Of a DNA stretch of 64,000 nucleotides, positions 1 through 10,429 are shown in pieces. Under the pieces are notes generated by a model, which saw only the letters and a program-made list of their open reading frames with translations, did no database searches and had not been told where the DNA came from. The DNA is from Chrysemys picta bellii (Eukaryota; Chordata; Testudines; Emydidae), in NCBI RefSeq assembly GCF_011386835.1, contig NC_088796.1:69763468-69827467 (forward strand). The letters run 5' to 3'. Each line of letters starts with the position of its first letter. Position 1 is the stretch's first letter. Position numbers and translations under genes: made by a program.

Positions 1-940
1 TGTACCATAGATATGGTGGAATTGTATTTGAGGATATAATATTGTTTTATTCAAAAATATTACTCTGTATTATATTTTGCTAGATCCACTATTTTGAAAA
101 ATAAGTGAGAATGTATTTACTTTAAACATTTGATGGTTCTATTTTATGGCTATATTTTACTGTAGAGTAAAAAATCTTGCCATGATTAACAGTGATGCAG
201 ATAATTACTCCTGCACTGTAGCCGTTTTTCTTGGCCACAAGCTGTTGTGGGCAGGATGTCTCCTGCACCATTGTTGCTGCCTGGTAGCGGCACACAAGCA
301 CTGTGCTTGTCAGCCTGTGCATCAGACTAGCTTAGGCATTAACCATGAATCTGTCACTGGTTTGTCATACAGTATCAATACATCTAGTATGTTTGGATGA
401 ATTTTAGTAGAATGTCACCTAATAGATGTCAGAGCCTTAAAAGAATAAGAAGGTTTATCAGATACAAATCATTCTGGCTCAGCCATTACAACCACTCAGA
501 GGTGTCTGAAAATGACTGAATTTTTCTGAACCCTAATATATAAGCAGTTGATATTACTGTACTTTGAAGATGTAATTAAATCAATGACAGGCCTAATGAG
601 AGCAGTAGCATATTGCATGCATGTTGCTAAGCATCCATGTACAGTATGTCCTATCAACACAGTTCCAGCAGTTCCCACAGAGAATTGGCACAAAATCTTG
701 TGTGTACATTTTTTGAGTTGCCTTTGTTTCAACACTCTTGGGAGAACAAAATATTTTGTGAGGAGACAAGTGCCCAAAGCTGTAGCATTATGTGGAACAG
801 TTTATTATTCTGTGTCAAGAAACCACACTGCCAATCATGCCAGTAGTTGATGCAGTGTACAAGGAATTTTATATGGGTGAGTGTGACATTTAGAGGATCA
901 CTCAGACTAGTAAGGGGTTCTGTCACTGCATGTTCTGTAA
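1..940. other. AT-rich host sequence, no gene seen
   Basis: The short reading frames on both strands have low-complexity or cysteine/histidine-rich translations with no recognisable domain. I see no repeat that I can name and no splice-site pattern that would support an exon. Confidence 0.4.
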
Positions 941-1515
941 CCTTGCCTTAATACTATGCTTCTGTGGCTCAGAGGCCTGGCACCAGTAGCCAGCCTACAA
1001 GCATGAAAGTCTCACCCAGGCTTCCACCAGCCTACTTGCAGGGTGACTCTCAACAGCCCTTCCGGTCCTGAGTCTCCCCAAATCCATCTACCCTGAGTTC
1101 TTCACTACCAGTCATAAAACAGTTTCATTGTCCTTGATTCACATAATCAGGGTAACAACATTTTATTTCTCCTGCCCCAATAACAGAGAAACAATCCCAC
1201 CCCATCCAAAGTAACCACTATCAGTTGCTGTTGTCTCATGCCAGGCGGGTGGGTGTGCCTATGCAAACAAGAACAGCCCCTGGAGTTCTTTTCCACACTC
1301 GCCATAATTCACCACCAGATGTCAGGGTAGAGCTCATCCTGACTCTGCTTACATGTGAAAGGACAATACTAACACTTAGATGAAAGCAGCACTTAGACAA
1401 ATCCGGGTCTAGAAACCCCAAGGGGAGAACAGAGGTCTAAACACTAAAGATTCAACTGGTTATATACAATGTTATTGTGTATACAAATAAGCCAAGTAAA
1501 GTCTTTTATGAAAAC
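941..1515. repeat. Unclassified interspersed-repeat-like stretch
   Basis: This stretch is more GC-rich and pyrimidine-rich than its surroundings, and its texture resembles the long terminal repeat or gag-flanking material at 3740-4200. I cannot define its ends or see coding capacity. A LINE or LTR remnant is possible. Confidence 0.25.
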
Positions 1516-2310
1516 TTGTAATGTTGTAATATTGCTAAGCGGCTGGTGGAGCAGTTTGCGGGGACGGCTGGAGGAGCAGCGAGCGGCCCAAGGAACGGCG
1601 AGCGGAGCTGTTTGTGGGGACGGCTGGAGCGGCTCACAGGTCGGTGAGCGGAGCCATTTGTGGAGACGGCTGGAGCGGCTCACAGGTCGGTGAGTGGAGC
1701 GGAGCAGCTTGTAGAGCAGAGCAGTTCGTGGGACAGCAGGAAGTGGACTGGCTCGTGGTGAAGGCTGCGGCGGAACCCCACGGAGAGACGGCCGCCAGCC
1801 TCGGATCACATAAGGTGCCCCTTAACACCCTGCGTGCCCCCCTTTTACTCTGGGGCTGCACTGACCAGGGACAGAGACTTTGGGGGTTGTTGGACTTTTG
1901 GGACTTTCGGTGGTTGCTGGACCCAAGAGACTTTGGGGGTGTTGGACTTTGGGGACTCTGGGTGATTTTTGGGTTGCTGGATTTAAGAACCAAAGGGAAA
2001 GGACACAGCCCAATTTGTTGGGGTGGGTCTTTTGCTCATGGTTTGTGTTATGAATCCTGTTTGTGGTGTTTTTCCAATTTAATGCTGATGTCATTTACCT
2101 CATGTTATTAAACATTTTCTGCTACACTCAGACTCCGTGCTTGCGAGAGGGGAAGTATTGCCTCATAGAGGCGCCCAAGGGGTGGTATGTAATTGTCCCA
2201 GGTCACTGGGTGGGGGCTCGAGCCGGTTTTGCATTGTGTTATTGAAACGGAACCCCTAGATGCAGAACCCGGCCCTTGTTGCTGCCAACTTAGATGGGCA
2301 GAAGGGTTAC
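1516..2310 (+). repeat. Solo-LTR-like repeat with GC-rich tandem units
   Basis: The block begins TGTAA and ends TTACA, as an LTR would. It has a GC-rich, repetitive 5' half and an AT-rich 3' half with a poly(A)-signal-like ATTAAA near 2108. Several long frames cross it on both strands, but they are composed of repeat units rich in Arg, Gly and Trp and show no domain. I did not find a convincing target duplication, so the boundaries are approximate. It could also be another non-coding retrotransposon remnant. Confidence 0.35.
1600..1700 (+). repeat. 46-bp GC-rich tandem repeat
   Basis: Two units start at 1600 and 1646, and a partial third starts at 1692. Each unit reads roughly GAGCGGAGC, then TTTGTGG, GACGGCTGGAGCGGCTCAC and AGGTCGGT. 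Further diverged copies of the GGACGGCTGGAG core lie just upstream (1560-1575). The repeat sits in the 5' half of the LTR-like block, where LTR enhancer repeats are often found. That role is inference. Confidence 0.7.
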
Positions 2311-2755
2311 ACACATATTGCAGCTTTTGTTTATCAGAGGATAACTCAGTGATTGTAATATTTATATGAATGAGGGCCTATGCTAATTGGGTATTAAGAC
2401 CCAATACCTCCCGCAATTCTTGAGACAGGATGATCAATATATTTTTTTCATTCATTAAGAAAATAAACATGAATTACCCCATTCAGATTAAAATTATCTA
2501 AAGAATGTTAATAACATGTAACATTGAGCTGGATCTGTGAAAAGGATGAGTGTATCTTTTTAATTTTAATGAATTAATGACTTTCCTATTTGCTATAAAT
2601 TGAAAGGAATGGTGTTTGTAAATATCTGTGATTATCTATCACTATGGGCCACAGTGTAATGTAAAAGATGTTATAATACCACATTATTTAAATATCTAGT
2701 GTTTTAAATATACTGAAAAGGAATAAACAACAAGAACCAGAAATGAACATCTTGA
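2311..2755. other. AT-rich host sequence, nothing identified
   Basis: There are no long frames, no inverted repeats and no known repeat signature. Confidence 0.4.
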
Positions 2756-2784
2756 TAGTTTGATTACATTAAGTACGGTATGGT

Positions 2785-3050
2785 ACACCACAATCATAGG
2801 GTGTGATTGCTGCTTGTGTAGACATACAGGAGCTAGCTTTAATCGAGCTCGTACTGGAATTAGCACCACTGGCTTCTGTGTGGGCTAGACCCCAGCGAGT
2901 AATTACCCAAGACTCCAAGGAGGTTGTACAGGCCCACACTGAAACAGACTGCTGCAGCTTCACTGTCTCGGTACAGAAGCTAGCTAGATAAAGCTAGCTT
3001 GGGCTCGTCTACACAAATGCAGTCACACCCCGGCAGTGTAGACATATTCT
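2785..3050. mobile_element. MITE with GTGTAGAC termini
   Basis: The left end reads (from 2799) GGGTGTGATTGCTGCTTGTG then TAGACAT. The right end contains GTCTACACAAATGCAGTCAC then ACCCC, close to its reverse complement. The interior also holds the inverted pair AGCTAGCTTTA / TAAAGCTAGCT. The ends resemble the GTCTACAC-type MITEs seen elsewhere in the window. There is no coding capacity and no clear target duplication. Confidence 0.5.
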
Positions 3051-3740
3051 AGGACTGAAAAGATTTTCCTTCTTATTAGAAATCTTGAAAACTGGAATGT
3101 TTCAGAATTGTAGTTTTTTAACTTTGTTTGCTTCTCTGATAGCCGTTAAAACTGTCAAATTAACCAACTTTTTCAAACTGTAGAATTTACCTGACAACTT
3201 TGAACTACCTTTAAGTCCACAGTTTTCCTATAAAAAGGTGATGTGCGGTGTACAGCACTTCAAACGTGTACTCATATCAACAGTCCTTACTCAAGAGAAT
3301 AGTTTGCTGTCTTCAGTGTGAGTAAGGTTTTGCAAGATGTAAGCAACATCAAATTGTCAAGATGGCAGCTCCTTATTGCCTGTCAACTGTTCTTCTGTCA
3401 TGTTGTATATGTACTACTTTTTTGTTTGTAGTACACTTACTACTGCTTTTATCCTCCTGGGAAGTATAATTAAAATGACAGCCACACAGAGGAGAACAAC
3501 CTCATTCCACTCAGGGGCAATGTTGATACAGGGACAAGTATGCTAAACCTTGTACTGAATTCCCTTTGTGACATATATAATTTTATGTGGTAAATATTTA
3601 TTTAGCTGTCATAAGGCCCAATCCTGATTCCACTGAGGGTAATGGGAGTCGACTTCAATAGCAGCAGGTTTTGTAACTTTCTCAGTGGTGTTTTTTATTT
3701 AAGCTCACTGTTGTTCATACTGAGAAACAGGAAATGAAGT
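3051..3740. other. Host sequence, nothing identified
   Basis: The stretch is AT-rich with short random frames only. The segment around 3620-3660 (CCTGATTCCACTGA, then GGGTAATGGGAGTCGACTTC) resembles a widespread short vertebrate repeat, but I cannot classify it. Confidence 0.35.
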
Positions 3741-4747
3741 GCAGCATTCAGCCAGAGAGCCGTGTCACAAGGTAGGGCTTCTCCCCAGCTTGCTAAGAAC
3801 TCCCTGCCATGGCCATTCTCCTTCAGGCAGTTTTATTGTCCAAACTTAAACAAGTAAACAAACAGTTCCTTAGCTCACCCTTCACATCTGAGGCTCTCCC
3901 TGTCTCCCTTCCCAGGGGATTTTGGCTCCTGCTTCCTAGCTCACTCGCTCTCAGACAGTTTTTTCTCCTTGGTTCTCTCTCTGACCGTTTATAACACCAA
4001 GTGCAGCCCCCTTAGTTTGCCCAACAGAGAGCTGGACCTATAGGGCAAGCCACCCTGTGACATTTCACGAGCAGGTTTTTTCCTGACCTATGAGGCCCCA
4101 TCTGAACTGCTCTCACTCCTAAATAAAACACACAAAAAATCCATATAAACTCATACACATCCCTATTCCCCAAATTCCCCACAGTCCTTAAAGCTAGCTT
4201 TACAATCCATGCCTTTACCAGGGCACTATCCACGTCTCCTTCCACATCCACCATCCACATCTCCTTCTTCAACCTTTACCAGTCTGGTTTTCAGTCTGTC
4301 ATTGCTCCAGCTCTCCTTTTCAGCTGGAGAATTTCAAAAAGCAACTCATCTCCCCCTTGGAGCTCCTTTTGCATGCCCTGGATCTGTGTTTGAGATCCCA
4401 CTCTCTCTTCCAGATTGAGCTCCTGGAAGATCTTCAGTTCTTGCTTTTCTTCTAACAACTCTGCCTTTTCTTTCAGTGCTTGCTACCTGCCTGCCTTCTC
4501 CAAGTGCAGCACGTTCCATCCAGTGCATTTCTGCCAAGGAAAGCAGGCCTCTCACATCCTCTCCTTTCACTGCTGTATGTGTGGAGTTAGCAGTTATAAA
4601 TGTTGCTGCCATAGCTGCAGCATCCAATTTTTCTGCAACCTCCATACTTGTGCTGTTCTCACAAGCTGTTCCTCTGAGGTCCTATCTGGGCCCCAGCTTC
4701 ACACTGATCAGCCTGATCAAACCCTGTCTGAGTCTCCACTATGCAGT
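3740..4747 (-). pseudogene. Degraded LTR-retrotransposon region (part 1, downstream of gag-like block)
   Basis: The minus strand of 4346-4645 is open for about 100 residues. Another frame of the same DNA is rich in Lys, Glu and Leu and would form a coiled coil. This suggests a former protein region with a frameshift. The block is contiguous with 7766-8650 once the PLE at 4748-7754 is removed, so both belong to one older element. The 3740-4200 part is non-coding and could be its LTR or 3' region. The family is not established; a Gypsy-like gag is my best guess. Confidence 0.35.
4737..4747 (+). repeat. Target site duplication of the PLE (left copy)
   Basis: CACTATGCAGT occurs here and again at 7755-7765, exactly bracketing the Penelope-like element. 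Confidence 0.9.
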
Positions 4748-7700
4748 AAGAAGAACAGGAGTACTTGTGGCACCTTAGAGACTAACAAATTTATTAGAGC
4801 ATAAGCTTTCGTGGACTACAGCCCACTTCTTCGGATGCATATAGAATGGAACATATATTGAGGAGATATATATACACACATACAGAGAGCATAAACAGGT
4901 GGGAGTTGTCTTACCAACTCTGAGAGGCCAATTAATTAAGAGAAAAAAAACTTTTGAAGTGATAATCAAGCTAGGCCAGTACAGACAGTTTGATAATAGG
5001 TGTGAGAGTACTTACAAGGGGAGATAGAGTCAATGTTTGTAATGGCTCAGCCATTCCCAGTCCTTATTCAAACCGGAGTTGATTGTGTCTAGTTTGCATA
5101 TCAATTCTAGCTCTGCAGTCTCTCTTTGGAGTCTGTTTTTGAAGTTTTTCTGTTGTAATATAGCCACCCGCAGGTCTGTCACTGAATGACCAGACAGGTT
5201 AAAGTGTTCTCCCACTGGTTTTTGAGTATTTTGATTCCTGATGTCAGATTTGTGTCCATTAATTCTTTTGCGTAGAGACTGTCCGGTTTGGCCAATGTAC
5301 ATGGCAGAGGGGCATTGCTGGCACATGATGGCATATATCACATTGGTAGATGTGCAGGTGAACGAGCCCCTGATGGTATGGCTGATGTGATTAGGTCCTA
5401 TGATGATGTCACTTGAATAGATATGTGGACAGAGTTGGCATCGGGGTTTGTTACAAGGATAGGTTCCTGGGTTAGTGGTTTTGTTCAGTGATGTGTGGTT
5501 GCTGGTGAGTATTTGCTTTAGGTTGGGGGGTTGTCTGTAAGCGAGGACAGGTCTGTCTCCCAAGATCTGTGAGAGTAAAGGATCATCCTTCAGGATAGGT
5601 TGTAGATCTCTGATGATGCGCTGGAGAGGTTTTAGTTGGGGGCTGAAGGTGACAGCTAGTGGTGTTCTGTTATTTTCTTTGTTGGGCCTGTCTTGTAGGA
5701 GGTGACTTCTGGGTACTCGTTTGGCTCTGTCAATCTGTTTTTTCACTTCAGCAGGTGGGTATTGTAGTTTTAAGAATGCTTGATAGAGATCTTGTAGGTG
5801 CTTGTCTCTATCCGAGGGATTGGAGCAAATGCGGTTATATCTTAGAGCTTGGCTGTAGACAATGGATCGTGTGGTGTGTCCTGGATGGAAGCTGGAGGCA
5901 TGTAGGTAAGTGTAGCGGTCAGTAGGTTTCCGGTATAGGGTGGTATTGATGTGACCATCGCTTATTAGCACAGTAGTGTCCAGGAAATGGACCGCTTGTG
6001 TGGATTGATCTAGGCTGAGGTTGATGGTGGGATGGAAATTATTGAAATCATGGTGAAATTCCTCAAGGGCTTCTTTTCCATGGGTCCAGATGATGAAGAT
6101 GTCATCAATGTAGCACAAGTAGAGTAGGGGCGTTAGGGGACGAGAGCTAAGGAAGCGTTGTTCTAAGTCAGCCATAAAAATGTTGGCATATTGTGGGGCC
6201 ATGCGGGTACCCATAGCAGTGCCGCTGACTTGAAGGTATATATTGTCCCCAAATGTGAAATAGTTGTGGGTGAGGACAAAATCACAAAGTTCAGCCACCA
6301 GGTTAGCTGTGACATTATCAGGGATACTGTTCCTGATAGCTTGTAGTCCATCTTTGTGTGGAATATTGGTGTAGAGGGCTTCTACGTCCATAGTGGCCAG
6401 GATGGTGTTTTCTGGAAGATCACCGATGGATTGTAGTTTCCTCAGGAAGTCAGTGGTGTCTCGAAGATAGCTGGGAGTGCTGGTAGCGTAGGGTCTTAGG
6501 ACAGAGTCTACATAACCAGACAAGCCTGATGTTAGGGTGCCAATGCCTGAGATGATGGGGTGACCAGGATATCCAGGTTTATGGATCTTGGGTAGCAAAT
6601 AGAATACCCCTGGTCGGGGTTCTAGGCATGTGTCTGTACGGATTTGTTCCTGTGCTTTGTCAGGGAGTTTTTTTAGCAGATGGTGTAGTTTCTTTAGGTA
6701 ATCCTCAGTGGGATCAGAGGATAATGGCCTGTAGAATGTGGTGTTAGAGAGCTGTCTAGCAGCCTCCTGGTCATATTCCAATTTATTCATGATGACGACA
6801 GCACCTCCTTTGTCAGCCTTTTTGATTATGATGTCAGGGTTGTTTCTGAGGCTGTAGATGGCGTTGTGTTCAGCATGGCTGAGGTTATGTGGCAAGTGAT
6901 GTTGCTTTTCCACAATTTCAGCCTTTGCACGTTGACGGAAGCAATCTATGTAGAAATCCAGTCTGTTGTTTCGATCGTCCGGAGGAGTCCATGCAGAATC
7001 CTTTTTTTTGTACTGCTGGTAGGGAGGATTCTGTGGGTTAGTATGCTGTTCAAAGGTATGTTGGAAATATTCTTTGAGTCGGAGACGTCGAAAGTAGGAT
7101 TCTAGGTCACCGCAGAACTGTATCATATTCATGGGTCTGGAGGGACAAAAGGAGAGGCCCCGAGATAGGACAGACTCTTCTGCTGGGCTAAGAGTATAGC
7201 TGGAAAGATTAACAATATTGCTGAGTGGGTTAAGGGAACTACTGTTGTGGCTGCTTGTGGCATGTAGCAGGTTAGATAGTTCAGTGTCCTTTTTCCTTTG
7301 TAGAGAGGCAAAGTTTGTCTTGTAAATGGCTTGTCTAGTTTTTGTAAAGTCTATCCACGAGGAAGTTTGTGTGGAAGGTTGGTTTCTTATGAGAGTATCC
7401 AGTTCTGAGAGCTCATTCTTAATCTTTCCCTGTTTGCTGTATAGGATGCTGATCAGGTGGTTTCGCAGTTTCTTTGAGAGTGTGTGACACAGTCTCTCAG
7501 CATAGTCTGTGTGATATGTAGATTGTAATGGATTTTTTACCTTTAGTCCTTTTGGTATGATGTCCATCTGCTTGCATTTGGAAAGGAAGATGATGTCTGT
7601 CTGTATCTGTACGAGTTTTTTCATGAGGTTGATGGATTTCCATTCCATACGGCTAAATGCAGTGCCTTAATTTGTTAGACTCTAAGGTGCCACAAGTACT

Positions 7701-7754
7701 CCTGTTCTTCTTTTTGCGGATACAGACTAACACGGCTGTTACTCTGAAACCTGT
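4748..7754 (-). mobile_element. Complete Penelope-like element
   Basis: A 3.0-kb retroelement lies between perfect 11-bp direct repeats. Its left (3') end, 4748-4793, is the inverse of 7671-7713 near its 5' end, the inverted terminal arrangement typical of Penelope pseudo-LTRs. It contains a single intact frame (5030-7648). The 3' tail (4750-4880) recurs at 32846-32984, 43400-43500 and 61680-61843, so the family is multicopy here. The intact frame and clean duplication point to a recent insertion. It landed in the older gag-like element at 3740-8650. Confidence 0.92.
5030..7648 (-). CDS. Penelope-like reverse transcriptase with GIY-YIG endonuclease
   Basis: This 872-residue uninterrupted protein would copy the element's RNA at a nicked target. 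The N-terminal 250 residues are basic. The reverse transcriptase follows: DKGGAVV near residue 280, FYLLPKIHKPG near 350, TMDVEALYTNIP near 425 and the catalytic YIDD near 515. A cysteine cluster, C-x4-C-x2-C, sits near 735, followed by a second Cys pair just before the GIY-YIG nuclease, whose MYIGQTGQ motif is near 780 with RKRINGHKSD after it. Length and domain order fit canonical vertebrate PLEs, whose RT is related to telomerase. The Met at 7648 is the first in frame, about 105 bases inside the element's 5' end. I see no stop or frameshift, so it may be functional. I cannot assign the subfamily (Neptune, Poseidon or Penelope). Confidence 0.93.
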   Translation of the reverse strand: MEWKSINLMKKLVQIQTDIIFLSKCKQMDIIPKGLKVKNPLQSTYHTDYAERLCHTLSKKLRNHLISILYSKQGKIKNELSELDTLIRNQPSTQTSSWIDFTKTRQAIYKTNFASLQRKKDTELSNLLHATSSHNSSSLNPLSNIVNLSSYTLSPAEESVLSRGLSFCPSRPMNMIQFCGDLESYFRRLRLKEYFQHTFEQHTNPQNPPYQQYKKKDSAWTPPDDRNNRLDFYIDCFRQRAKAEIVEKQHHLPHNLSHAEHNAIYSLRNNPDIIIKKADKGGAVVIMNKLEYDQEAARQLSNTTFYRPLSSDPTEDYLKKLHHLLKKLPDKAQEQIRTDTCLEPRPGVFYLLPKIHKPGYPGHPIISGIGTLTSGLSGYVDSVLRPYATSTPSYLRDTTDFLRKLQSIGDLPENTILATMDVEALYTNIPHKDGLQAIRNSIPDNVTANLVAELCDFVLTHNYFTFGDNIYLQVSGTAMGTRMAPQYANIFMADLEQRFLSSRPLTPLLYLCYIDDIFIIWTHGKEALEEFHHDFNNFHPTINLSLDQSTQAVHFLDTTVLISDGHINTTLYRKPTDRYTYLHASSFHPGHTTRSIVYSQALRYNRICSNPSDRDKHLQDLYQAFLKLQYPPAEVKKQIDRAKRVPRSHLLQDRPNKENNRTPLAVTFSPQLKPLQRIIRDLQPILKDDPLLSQILGDRPVLAYRQPPNLKQILTSNHTSLNKTTNPGTYPCNKPRCQLCPHIYSSDIIIGPNHISHTIRGSFTCTSTNVIYAIMCQQCPSAMYIGQTGQSLRKRINGHKSDIRNQNTQKPVGEHFNLSGHSVTDLRVAILQQKNFKNRLQRETAELELICKLDTINSGLNKDWEWLSHYKH

Positions 7755-7765
7755 CACTATGCAGT
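7755..7765 (+). repeat. Target site duplication of the PLE (right copy)
   Basis: This second CACTATGCAGT immediately follows the 5' end of the PLE. Confidence 0.9.
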
Positions 7766-8650
7766 GTTTCACCTCTGTCATAAGCTTCCACTCCTTTTAC
7801 CCTTCTCTCCCTCGGGACCTCCATCAGGGGAATTACTTCCCTTGCTCTGCAGGGCTCGCACCCTCCAACAGACACCATTTTTCCCTAGTTCCCTCTTCAA
7901 GTGGAAGTACTGCCTGATATGTCCCATTTTCCCACACCTGAAACATTCAGACCATCTCCTGCCCCTCTGGGTCTGAACCTCCTAGTAATCACATTGTCAG
8001 CTCAGGCATGCAAATCTTAGGCTTCCAGGTTTGCCATAGCCCGTGTTCTTACAGGAGTAATACCTTCCAATCTGCCCCATCCCCCCACAACAAAAGCATA
8101 CAAACCCTGAGAACTCCTCTGTCTTTGCTTCTTCTTGAAATGTAGTGATGGGCAGGGTGTCACCCAGAGTCTCCCCCGTTTCTTATGTGCTCAGCGCAAC
8201 CAAGCCAATTTTAAAAGCACACATCACATGGGGCAAATGCTTCCTGTGTGCCCCTCTCTTCCACTAGCAAAACATTCCCTCCATTGGGCCTTATGCCTTC
8301 TAGGCCTTGAACCTTCTTTCCCGCTTTATACCTGTGCCCACTGATCCTTTCCCTCTGCAGGCTCTCTAGGAAGTACTGCGGTTGTTCCTCAAGCATGGTA
8401 GCAGCTTCCATAGATCCAGTTGTACCTCCTGCTGCTTCTGTTGTCTGACTGCCTGCAGAAACTGGAGCAGAAACTCCTGCAGTTACAGCATTCCGCCATG
8501 CACCAACTTGGGAGGGTGGAAAGTAGGCTTCCTCATACTTCAGCTCCGTCAGTTCCCAGGCACCCAAACTGCAGCTCCCTCGCCTTAATTAGACCAACTG
8601 GGAGCACCTTTTCTGATACAGGGGAGCTAGATCTTCTTCACTTACAAGGG
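7766..8650 (-). pseudogene. Degraded gag-like region with zinc-knuckle remnants (part 2)
   Basis: On the minus strand, 7880-7960 encodes CFRCGKMGHIRQYF, which is a CCHC zinc knuckle with the last Cys replaced by Phe. Around 8040-8095 a second related motif reads CFCCGGMGQIGRYYSC, with Gln at the His position. Upstream, 8211-8567 is open for about 118 residues and rich in Gly, Ala and Glu. Paired zinc knuckles at the end of a gag-like frame suggest the nucleocapsid of an LTR retrotransposon. The coding region is broken, so it is a relic. A cellular CCHC protein pseudogene is the alternative. Confidence 0.4.
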
Positions 8651-8689
8651 CCAGCCGCCCTCTGACAGCCCTATATAAAATTTCATCAT

Positions 8690-8788
8690 AAAATTGTTTA
8701 TGGAGAATAGTTGTTTCAAGGGATTGGTGCTGGGTTATAGGAACTTTTGCGTCTAGATCACTGGTTAAGATTGGCTCAGGTTAGTAGT
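8690..8788 (+). repeat. SINE-like repeat, left part
   Basis: CAAGGGATTGGTGCTGGG followed by GGTTAAGATTGGCTCAGGTT resembles the repeat at 46140-46330, and its natural continuation (TGACCAAAAATCATTACC) is found only after ERV-1, at 14161. The last 26 bases (8763-8788) recur at 14137-14162. The repeat is therefore split by everything between 8789 and 14136. Confidence 0.5.
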
Positions 8789-8793
8789 AGTAA

Positions 8794-8873
8794 CTTTCTT
8801 TGAAGACTGTGGGAATTCTGCAAGTGTAAATGAAGGCAGCAAAAGTTTTAGCTAGTTACTCAGCTACTGCTAT
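8794..8873 (+). repeat. 80-bp direct repeat flanking ERV-1 (left copy)
   Basis: By eye it is identical to 14031-14110. It abuts the left LTR directly. A diverged third copy lies at 14959-15061. Confidence 0.85.
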
Positions 8874-9258
8874 TGTTACCGAAATATCGGGTCCACCTAG
8901 CTGAGAGCCAATAACAGCCAGACAGGGATAAGGAAGAGTTGCTTTATTCTGCAGAAGAAAGGAGAGCTTTGCACCTTAGTACAAAAACTCTGTCTTACAC
9001 ACATTTTACAGATCCTTTATACACATTCAGACAAAGGTCCTTGCAGTGTTAACACTTGATTGGTGGTTGTCAGACCCGTGCTTTTGCTATCTGGTCAGTG
9101 AAAACCGGCTTGGGACCAGCTCTAACTACCGTAAGGCCTTGAAGGGAAGACAGTTGAAAAGTTCAGGCTACTGTGTACTTGAAGTGTCTGCTTCCCCCTT
9201 ATGGCCCGGTTGACATAAAGGCTGCTCTGTTAAGGGGGGGTCACTAGTAACTTTCACA
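8874..9258 (-). repeat. ERV-1 3' LTR
   Basis: On the minus strand it begins TGTGAAAGTTAC and ends CGGTAACA, the usual TG...CA. A TATA box (TATAAAG) lies at 9015-9021 and a poly(A) signal (AATAAAGC) at 8941-8948, both on the minus strand, which gives a U3-R-U5 order. It differs from the other LTR only at the T/C in CCAGCT(T/C)... near 9123. Confidence 0.92.
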
Positions 9259-9270
9259 GTCCCCCCTTCG
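9259..9270 (-). promoter_or_regulatory. ERV-1 polypurine tract
   Basis: On the minus strand CGAAGGGGGGAC lies directly before the TG of the 3' LTR, the position where plus-strand DNA synthesis is primed in retroviruses. Confidence 0.75.
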
Positions 9271-9300
9271 GGCCTGACAAATTCAAAAATTGTCAGGCCC
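9270..9300 (-). promoter_or_regulatory. Hairpin just upstream of the polypurine tract
   Basis: GGGCCTGACAAATT (9270-9283) pairs with AATTGTCAGGCCC (9288-9300), with one bulged base and a loop of about four bases. It would fold in the 3' end of the viral RNA. Retroviruses can carry RNA export or stability elements here, but that function is inference. Confidence 0.6.
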
Positions 9301-9880
9301 GTTATGCAATTTGCGATTAAGCTGGAGGGACAGATACTGGGTTTTTTTATGGACAGCAGAGCTTTTGATCATAGCATTACACAGGCATTTGGCACATTGT
9401 ATTATTGTCCAAATAACACATAGAAAGAAAAGAATTTATTTAACAATTGTTTGAAAGAGCCCTGTAAACCATGACTCAAGGTCTGGAAGGAGGTCCTCAA
9501 AACTAAAGGTGTGATCAAGAGATACAGCATGGAAAACAACAGCAGCATTCTGTTTATACATAGGTTATTCTGATATTTTGTTTTGCTTACTAATGTAGAC
9601 TCTTAGTCTACATTCTATATTATTTACACAAGGTCGCAACAACTTTTCACACAGTTTTTTTTTACTTGCTTTACACATTTCTTGCTTTTACAAATCTCGC
9701 ATTATTAGGGTTACAGTTAGCCTAACTCTTGCTAACGAACTGTCATGCATTGCATCCCCTTCCTGTCAGTTCTTTTTCTGCTTTTACAACCCCCCCTTTT
9801 GTATACTAGTACAACAAACATTTTTAAATTTTTATTTGCATTAAGTTTTGGAATTTAGATTTTACTTTAGATGCTTTAAC

Positions 9881-10204
9881 TTAAAGGGTTTTGATTGGAT
9901 GTAATGACAATGCATGATGAGCATGGACATGAAAGGTATTACTATTATTACGTTTTTTACAATAATAACATAATTTTAAAATAACTAATAACAATACAAG
10001 CAATAACATTTCCATAGCAATACTATAATGGGGTTGTTGTACAGCCTTAGTTATAAAGCACAATACATCATACTTAGTACATAAAATAGATACTCTATTA
10101 ACAGTATGAAAGGCATACTTTTTAACTTGATATATATTTTGAAGCATGTGAATTTGCCCTTGTACTTCAGAGATTTTCTGAATCTCTGGTAACAGTGAAA
10201 ACAA
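9881..10204 (-). pseudogene. ERV-1 env-like C-terminal part with membrane anchor
   Basis: A 107-residue frame has a heptad-like N-terminal half, two cysteines (LCTKYDVLCF) and a long hydrophobic segment near residues 65-80 (MEMLLLVLLLVILKL), then a Cys pair, basic residues and a His-rich tail. This matches the layout of a retroviral transmembrane subunit: ectodomain, anchor, short cytoplasmic tail. It lacks the CX6CC motif seen in ERV-2 env, so it is of a different type that I cannot assign. It is in the same frame as 10430-10774, separated by a stop. Confidence 0.5.
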
Positions 10205-10429
10205 ATTCTGAAATTTATCAGATACTAAACTAGTCCAATTAAAGGGTATCTGGAACTTAAGGGCTACTTGAAAAACTCTATCTGCAGGCCAGTAAATGAT
10301 ATGGTTGCCTGCAGTGGTAGTGAGATTAAAATGTATGTCTTGCGATATGGTGTCATTAACATAAACACAGCTATCATTAGCTTGAAAAAATAAGTGTCCT
10401 GTCAGGGTAGTTCCTTGTCCTCTACCCTT

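Noticed and set aside
1614..2111. 165-residue plus-strand frame
   Set aside because: It runs through the 46-bp tandem repeats and a Trp/Gly-rich LTR-like stretch; the translation is compositional and has no domain.
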